Translations under genes and position numbers: made by a program
Shown here: one piece after another, positions 59,838 through 64,000 of the stretch
Layout of the letters: every line of letters begins with the position of its first letter
How positions within the stretch are numbered: position 1 is the stretch's first letter
The notes under the pieces: generated by a model
What the model was told of the DNA's origin: nothing
What the model saw: only the letters and a program-made list of their open reading frames with translations
The model's database searches: none
Assembly: GCF_003259315.1 (NCBI RefSeq)
Contig: NZ_QLLT01000010.1
Location: 206,318-270,317, forward strand
DNA: 64,000 nt
Reading direction: 5' to 3'
Origin: Kitasatospora sp. SolWspMP-SS2h
GTDB taxonomy: Bacteria > Actinomycetota > Actinomycetes > Streptomycetales > Streptomycetaceae

Positions 59838-59883
59838 ACGCTAAGTTGCGGGCATGTTGCGGGTCAACCCCTCGTACCGAGGG
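59838..59883 (-). promoter_or_regulatory. Predicted promoter of the ABC-GH3 operon and second inverted repeat
   Basis: On the minus strand TTGACC (59862-59867) and TAGCGT (59838-59843) are separated by 18 bases, a good SigA-type -35/-10 pair. Just upstream, CCCTCG-TAC-CGAGGG (59869-59883) is a second inverted repeat, between the two divergent genes and able to serve either. Confidence 0.55.
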
Positions 59884-59939
59884 TTACTGAAGCGTGATCC
59901 GGGGGCCGTCCCACGCTGCCCGTGCCCTATGCTGCGGGC

Positions 59940-60971
59940 ATGGAAAAGGGCGATGAACTGGGACGGGCCACCCTCGCGGACATCGCGCGAGAGGCCGAAG
60001 TCTCCGTTTCGACGGTTTCGAAGGTCCTGAACGGACGTACCGACGTCTCGGCGTCCACCCGCGGCCGGGTCGAACGGGTCCTGCGCGAGCACGACTACCG
60101 GCGCGCCGCCCGCAACGGCGGCGAGGCCCCGCTGATCGAGATCGTCTTCCACGAGCTCGACAGCCTCTGGGCGATGGAACTCCTGCGCGGCGTCGAGACG
60201 GTGGCCGACGAGCACGGGGCGGCCGTGGTGGTCGCCCACAGCGGCTCCCGGCACGCGCCGGGGCCCGGCTGGATCGACGCGGTGCTGCGCCGGCGGCCGC
60301 TCGGCGTGGTGCTGGTCCTCTCCGGCCTCCCGCCCGAACTCAAGCGCCAACTACGGGCCCGCTCCATCCCGTTCGTCATCATCGACCCGGCCGGCAACCC
60401 CGACCCGGACGTGCCCTCGGTCGGCTCGGCGAACTGGGCCGGCGGCCTCGCCGCCACCCGGCACCTGATCGAGCTCGGCCACCGGCGGATCGGCATCGTC
60501 ACCGGCCCCGAGGACACCCTCTGCTCACTGGCCCGGCTCGACGGCTACCGCTCGGCGATGTCGATGGCCGGGCTGGAGACCGACCCCGCGCTGATCGCCT
60601 TCGGCGACTTCCACGCCGAGGGCGGACTCGCCTGCGCCAAGCGGCTGTTGGAGCTGCCCGACCGCCCCACCGCGATCTTCGCGGGCAGCGACCTACAGGC
60701 GCTCGGCGTCATGGAGGCCGCCCGGGTCCACGGGCTGCGCGTCCCCGAGGACCTGTCCGTGGTCGGCTACGACGACCTGGACATCGCCCAGTGGACCAGC
60801 CCCGCGCTGACCACCGTCCGCCAGCCGCTGCGCGAGATGGCCGAGCAGGCCACCCGGCTGATCCTCGCCCTGCGCAGCGGCGAGGCCCCGGCCGCCCCCA
60901 CCCGGCTCGAACTCTCCACCACCCTGGTGGTGCGCTCCAGTACCGTGGCACCCGGCCCCGCCGGGGGCTGA
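59940..60971 (+). CDS. LacI family transcriptional repressor
   Basis: 343 residues from ATG 59940 (GTG 59922 is in frame); no ribosome site is seen, so it may be translated from a leaderless mRNA. The LacI helix-turn-helix is textbook: TLADIAREAEVSVSTVSKVL followed by the hinge region NGRTDVSASTRGRVERVL. The periplasmic-binding-like core includes IEIVFHELDSLWAMELLRGV, PSVGSANWAGGLAATRHLIE, LGHRRIGIVTGP, TAIFAGSDLQALGVMEAARV and VPEDLSVVGYDDLDIAQWTS. It is divergent from the sugar ABC-GH3 operon and upstream of aldO. It most likely represses both through TTTCG/CGAAA palindromes and is released by the imported sugar. Confidence 0.95.
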   Translation: MEKGDELGRATLADIAREAEVSVSTVSKVLNGRTDVSASTRGRVERVLREHDYRRAARNGGEAPLIEIVFHELDSLWAMELLRGVETVADEHGAAVVVAHSGSRHAPGPGWIDAVLRRRPLGVVLVLSGLPPELKRQLRARSIPFVIIDPAGNPDPDVPSVGSANWAGGLAATRHLIELGHRRIGIVTGPEDTLCSLARLDGYRSAMSMAGLETDPALIAFGDFHAEGGLACAKRLLELPDRPTAIFAGSDLQALGVMEAARVHGLRVPEDLSVVGYDDLDIAQWTSPALTTVRQPLREMAEQATRLILALRSGEAPAAPTRLELSTTLVVRSSTVAPGPAGG

Positions 60972-61041
60972 CGGGGCCGACCGGGCCGCGACCGGGACCT
61001 GCACCTGGACCTGGACCCGGACCCGGACCGCCCAGTATCGG

Positions 61042-61058
61042 GTTTCGAAACTTTCGAG
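61042..61058 (+). promoter_or_regulatory. Overlapping TTTCG/CGAAA palindromes upstream of aldO
   Basis: GTTTCGAAACTTTCGAG contains the perfect palindromes GTTTCGAAAC (61042-61051) and CGAAA-C-TTTCG (61046-61056). It lies 129-145 bases before the aldO start and shares AASTTTCGAGGYC with the operator in front of the binding-protein gene. Elements of the CGAAA-N-TTTCG type have been described upstream of Streptomyces xylanase genes (from memory). Confidence 0.65.
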
Positions 61059-61186
61059 GTCCGGCCGGTCTTGCCCCCGTCGGCCTGGGCGGACTAATTT
61101 GTTTTCCGCCATTACGAATCGGGGTGCCGGACGGGAGGTCGTCCGCCCGCTCCGGCGACCCGCCCCCGACCCCTGGGTGTGACCCG

Positions 61187-62488
61187 ATGACGACCACCGG
61201 CTCCTCCGACACCGGCCCCCGGTCCGCCGGTCCACTGCCCGACGGAACACCGCCCGCCGACCCGCTGACCAACTGGGCGGGCAACCTCACCTTCGGCGCC
61301 CGCGCCGTCCACCGCCCGCGCGACCTGGACGAGTTGCGGGAGCTGGTCCGGCGCGGCGACCGGGTCCGGGCCCTGGGCAGCGGCCACTCCTTCAGCCCGG
61401 TCGCCGACACCGAGGGCGACCTGGTCCGGCTGGACGGCCTGCCCACCCGGATCGAGATCGCCCCCGACCGCCGCAGCGTCACCGTCTCCGCCGCCACCCG
61501 CTACGCGGAACTCGCCCCCGTCCTGCACGCGGCGGGCCTGGCCCTGGAGAACCTGGCCTCGCTGCCGCACATCTCCGTCGCCGGGGCCACCGCGACCGGC
61601 ACCCACGGCTCGGGCGACACCCGCCGCTCGCTCGCCGCCGCCGTCCGCTCGCTGGAGGTCGTCGGCGCCGACGGCGAACTGCGCACCACCACCCACCCCG
61701 GCGCGGTGGTGCACCTGGGCGCGCTCGGCATCGTCACCGCGCTCACCCTCGACACGGTGCCCGCCTTCGACGTCCGGCAGTACGTCCACACCGGTCTCGC
61801 CCTCGCCGACTACACCGCCCACCTGGACGAGATCCACGCCGCCGGCTACAGCGTCAGCCTGTTCACCGACTGGGGCTCGGACACCGGCCGGGTCTGGGTC
61901 AAGCAGCTCGACGACGGCGCCCCGCCCACCGCCGTCCCCGGCGCGCGACCCGCCGACCGCCCCGAGCACCCGGTACCCGGCCTGCCCACCGACGCCTGCA
62001 CCCCGCAGCTCGGCGTCCCCGGCCCCTGGCACCGGCGACTGCCGCACTTCCGCCCCGAGTTCACCCCCAGCAGTGGCGCGGAACTCCAGTCCGAGTACCT
62101 GCTGCCGCGCGCCGCAGCCCGCGCCGCCGTCGCCGAACTGCGCACGCTGGGGCCGCATTTGGCTCCGGCACTGCACATCTCCGAGGTGCGCACGGTGGCC
62201 GCCGACGAACTCTGGCTGAGCCCCTCCCACGGACGCGACTCGGTCGCCTTCCACTTCACCTGGAAGCCCGACCCCGCCGCCGTCGCCCCGGCCCTCGCCG
62301 CGGTCGAACGCGCCCTGCTCCCGCTCGGCGGGCGCCCGCACTGGGGGAAGATCACGCACGCGCCGCGGGCCACCGCCGGCGCCGCCTACGAGCGGCTGGG
62401 CGACTTCCTGGCGCTGCGCCGGGAACTCGACCCGGACGGCAAGTTCGCCAACCGCTTCACCGAGCAGCTGGCCGGAACCGCCGACTGA
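61187..62488 (+). CDS. aldO: Alditol oxidase (xylitol/sorbitol oxidase), covalent FAD
   Basis: 433 residues from ATG 61187. It matches S. coelicolor AldO block by block as remembered: NWAGNLTF, VRALGSGHSF with H67 as the covalent FAD attachment, LASLPHISVAGATATGTHGS, AGYSVSLFTDWG, FTPSSGAELQSEYLLPRAAA, EVRTVAADELWLSP, RPHWGKITHAP and LDPDGKFANRF. The enzyme oxidises the terminal hydroxyl of xylitol, sorbitol and related polyols with O2, giving aldose and hydrogen peroxide. It has no signal peptide, so acts in the cytosol. It is downstream of lacI in the same direction with its own operator-bearing leader and ends at a 15-bp hairpin. Confidence 0.93.
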   Translation: MTTTGSSDTGPRSAGPLPDGTPPADPLTNWAGNLTFGARAVHRPRDLDELRELVRRGDRVRALGSGHSFSPVADTEGDLVRLDGLPTRIEIAPDRRSVTVSAATRYAELAPVLHAAGLALENLASLPHISVAGATATGTHGSGDTRRSLAAAVRSLEVVGADGELRTTTHPGAVVHLGALGIVTALTLDTVPAFDVRQYVHTGLALADYTAHLDEIHAAGYSVSLFTDWGSDTGRVWVKQLDDGAPPTAVPGARPADRPEHPVPGLPTDACTPQLGVPGPWHRRLPHFRPEFTPSSGAELQSEYLLPRAAARAAVAELRTLGPHLAPALHISEVRTVAADELWLSPSHGRDSVAFHFTWKPDPAAVAPALAAVERALLPLGGRPHWGKITHAPRATAGAAYERLGDFLALRRELDPDGKFANRFTEQLAGTAD

Positions 62489-62567
62489 CCCTGCGGCCGC
62501 CGCCGCTCCCCCACCCCCGCGCTCCGCTTCTCCCCCCGCGTCGGCCGCCCCGGCCGCCGCCCCCACT

Positions 62568-62610
62568 CCGTCGGCCGGGCGGCACCCCGCTTCGCCCGCC
62601 CGGCCGACGG
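62568..62610 (+). terminator. 15-bp hairpin behind aldO
   Basis: CCGTCGGCCGGGCGG (62568-62582) pairs perfectly with CCGCCCGGCCGACGG (62596-62610), loop 13 bases, 80 bases after the aldO stop. Confidence 0.75.
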
Positions 62611-62698
62611 TGCCCGTCCCCACTGCTCCGCCGCTACCGCCCGTACCCGGCCACCGGCCCAGGCGCGGGCGGTGCGCGGCACGCACCGGGGACGGGCC

Positions 62699-62745
62699 GA
62701 TCGGCCGTCGGCCCGCAACGGCGCGGAACCCGCCGACGGCCGATC
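62699..62745. repeat. 14-bp inverted repeat in the aldO-CE4 gap
   Basis: GATCGGCCGTCGGC and GCCGACGGCCGATC are perfectly complementary around a 19-base spacer. It may be a second terminator or a structure in a leader RNA; it is not conserved with any other site in the window. Confidence 0.55.
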
Positions 62746-62953
62746 CAGGCTGCCCGGGCGCCCCCGGACCCCGCCGCTGCCGCTGCCGCTGCTGCTGCCC
62801 GCTGTCACCCGCCGGCCGCCCGAAAGACGATCGGCGCGGATCGGACCCACCCGAACGCGCATTTCCCGCCGTTCCGGACCGGCGCGTGTCCCGATTCCGG
62901 CCGAAACATCTGCCGCTTCCGGCCGTCATTGCCGCCGCCCACCGAATAGCAGC

Positions 62954-62979
62954 CGAAAGTTTCCACCGGCTCATTGACA
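62954..62979 (+). promoter_or_regulatory. Operator-like palindrome and -35 box upstream of the CE4 gene
   Basis: CGAAA-G-TTTCC (62954-62964) differs by one base from the CGAAA-N-TTTCG palindrome upstream of aldO. Ten bases further stands TTGACA (62974-62979), a consensus -35 box; the corresponding -10 (CAAAAC near 62997) is weak. Control by the nearby LacI repressor is plausible. Confidence 0.55.
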
Positions 62980-63099
62980 CGTGAACTGCCCGGGTCAAAA
63001 CTCTTCGCAGTCGGCCGTCGCCGACCTTCCAGCCGAGCCGGGTCGCCGGTTCCATCCGCCTCCCGGGCTCCCCAGCGAACCACGAGGAGTCGCACCCCC

Positions 63100-64000
63100 A
63101 TGCGCAGCACCAGTCTCTCGCCGCGCCCGCTGATCGCGGGCCTCGCCGTCGCCGCCACCGTGGCGGCCGGCCTGACGGCCGCCACCGTCGATCCCGCTCC
63201 GGCCCGGGCCGCCGCCTGTACCGGCTACGTCGGGCTGACCTTCGACGACGGCCCGTCCAACGACCACACCCCGGCCCTGCTGAACGCCCTCAAGCAGAAC
63301 GGGCTGCGGGCCACCCTGTTCAACGAGGGCCAGTTCGCCGCCGCCTACCCGGCCCAGGTGAAGGCCGAGTCGGCGGCCGGGATGTGGATCGGCAACCACA
63401 GCTACACCCATCCCCACCTGACCCAGCAGAGCCAGGCCCAGATCGACTCCGAGGTCGGCGACACCCAGTCGGCCATCGCCGGCGCGGGCGGCGGCACGCC
63501 GAAGCTGTTCCGCCCGCCGTACGGCGAGACCAGCGCGACCCTGAAGTCGGTCGAGGCCAAGTACGGCCTGACCGAGGTGATCTGGGACGTCGACTCGCAG
63601 GACTGGAACGGCGCCGGCACCGCCGCGATCGTGCAGGCCGTCGGCCGGCTCGGCAACGGCCAGGTCATCCTGATGCACGAGTGGCCCGCCAACACCCTGG
63701 CCGCGATCCCGCAGATCGCCCAGAACTTGGCCTCCCGCGGGCTGTGCGCCGGCATGATCTCCCCGCAGACCGGCCGCGCCGTCGCCCCCACCGACAACGG
63801 CGGCGGCAGCACGGGCGGCAGCACCGGCGGGGGCACGGGCGGTGGCACCGGCGGCGGGAGCTGCACCGCCACCCTCTCCGCCGGCACCTCCTGGAGCGAC
63901 CGCTACAACCTCAACGTCACCGTCACCGGCTCCAGCACCTGGAAGGTCACCGTCAAGGTGCCCACCCCCGAGAAGGTCAGCTCCACCTGGAACGCCACCA
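63100..64000 (+). CDS. Secreted CE4 polysaccharide deacetylase with CBM2-like domain, 5' part
   Basis: 300 codons are present; the frame is open at the right edge. ATG 63100 is preceded by GAGGAG. A Sec signal peptide ([20 protein letters not shown], cleavage probably near ARAAA) is followed by a NodB domain with all metal and catalytic motifs: [11 protein letters not shown] (two Asp), [13 protein letters not shown] (His pair), [21 protein letters not shown] and VILMHEWP. A Gly/Thr/Ser linker ([11 protein letters not shown]) leads into [20 protein letters not shown], the start of a CBM2-like binding domain. This is the layout of Streptomyces acetyl xylan esterase AxeA, although chitin-oligosaccharide deacetylases share it. 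It would act extracellularly, feeding the uptake system upstream. Confidence 0.92.
   Translation, partial: MRSTSLSPRPLIAGLAVAATVAAGLTAATVDPAPARAAACTGYVGLTFDDGPSNDHTPALLNALKQNGLRATLFNEGQFAAAYPAQVKAESAAGMWIGNHSYTHPHLTQQSQAQIDSEVGDTQSAIAGAGGGTPKLFRPPYGETSATLKSVEAKYGLTEVIWDVDSQDWNGAGTAAIVQAVGRLGNGQVILMHEWPANTLAAIPQIAQNLASRGLCAGMISPQTGRAVAPTDNGGGSTGGSTGGGTGGGTGGGSCTATLSAGTSWSDRYNLNVTVTGSSTWKVTVKVPTPEKVSSTWNAT

Larger units (their letters stand above)
62489..63099. other. 611-base gap between aldO and the CE4 gene
   Basis: No convincing gene: the open frames here are Pro/Arg-rich without a ribosome site. The gap holds the aldO terminator (62568-62610), a second 14-bp hairpin (62699-62745), and a distinctly A+T-richer promoter region from 62930 to 63000 carrying an operator-like palindrome and a TTGACA box. 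Confidence 0.6.

Noticed and set aside
62610..62984. Plus-strand 124-codon frame in the aldO-CE4 gap
   Set aside because: Pro/Arg/Cys-rich, no ribosome site, contains one of the inverted repeats and the promoter elements of the CE4 gene.
61112..63055. 647-codon minus-strand open frame over aldO
   Set aside because: Gly/Ala/Val-rich antisense of aldO with no recognisable domain.
1..64000. tRNA, rRNA, insertion sequences, attachment sites and replication origin
   Set aside because: No cloverleaf-like sequence ending in a T-loop GTTCRA signature, transposase, integrase, or DnaA-box cluster was noticed by eye; a tRNAscan/Infernal search would settle this.

Overview
The window is very high-G+C DNA with codon-position bias, frequent GTG starts, GGAGG-type ribosome binding sites and tightly overlapping stop/start pairs (ATGA, GTGA). 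An SsgA-like sporulation protein, an ECF41 sigma factor, XRE/MmyB regulators, an SsgA-adjacent XRE/TPR regulator and an alditol oxidase closely resembling the Streptomyces coelicolor enzyme (compared from memory) point to a chromosomal segment of a sporulating actinomycete of the Streptomycetaceae (Streptomyces or Kitasatospora). No rRNA, tRNA, CRISPR array, insertion sequence, phage gene or replication origin was recognised. This is ordinary chromosomal accessory sequence rather than an obvious island.

Left third (1-25.7 kb). A minus-strand group starts with a glycine-rich ESX/WXG100-like protein (cut by the window edge), a second small helical secretion-type protein and a WD40 protein. Then come a GNAT acetyltransferase, a LysR regulator divergent from a metallo-beta-lactamase-fold hydrolase, an MDR oxidoreductase, a SNF2 helicase with a helix-hairpin-helix, an MFS exporter, a truncated XRE/DUF5753 regulator, a long-form GAPDH and an EF-hand protein. 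Behind a 24-bp hairpin lies a translationally coupled operon of an isocitrate/isopropylmalate dehydrogenase-like enzyme, an isochorismatase-like hydrolase and an O-methyltransferase-like protein. It is followed by an ECF sigma factor with its membrane-anchored partner, a TetR remnant, a PIG-L deacetylase, a membrane-anchored unknown, a proline-rich small protein coupled to the SsgA-like protein, and an XRE/TPR regulator.

Middle third (25.7-46.4 kb). A hotdog thioesterase with a small partner, a STAND-type P-loop/WD40 protein and an ECF41 sigma factor are followed by a luciferase-like F420-type oxidoreductase divergent from an XRE/MmyB regulator, then a FUSC membrane protein, HtpG, RNase HI and a siderophore-interacting protein. 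Next are a DHA2 exporter and an epimerase divergent from a TetR regulator, a second DHA2 exporter divergent from another XRE/MmyB regulator, a cold-shock-domain protein, a RibD/DHFR-like reductase and a second siderophore-interacting protein.

Right third (46.4-64 kb). The proton-translocating transhydrogenase genes pntA-pntB converge on a co-oriented MMPL transporter, sensor kinase and response regulator set. The last 10 kb form a coherent carbohydrate module: a GH3 glycosidase, two ABC permeases and a lipoprotein binding protein (no ATPase), divergent from a LacI repressor, then an alditol oxidase and a secreted CE4 deacetylase cut by the right edge. TTTCG/CGAAA palindromes sit in front of the binding-protein operon, the oxidase and the deacetylase. 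This suggests one LacI-controlled xylan/alditol regulon, which is the most interesting system in the window.

The intergenic DNA carries an unusual class of degenerate tandem repeats with an exact 8-bp period at three separate loci (about 7.7, 32.1 and 38.1 kb), with different unit sequences but the same period.
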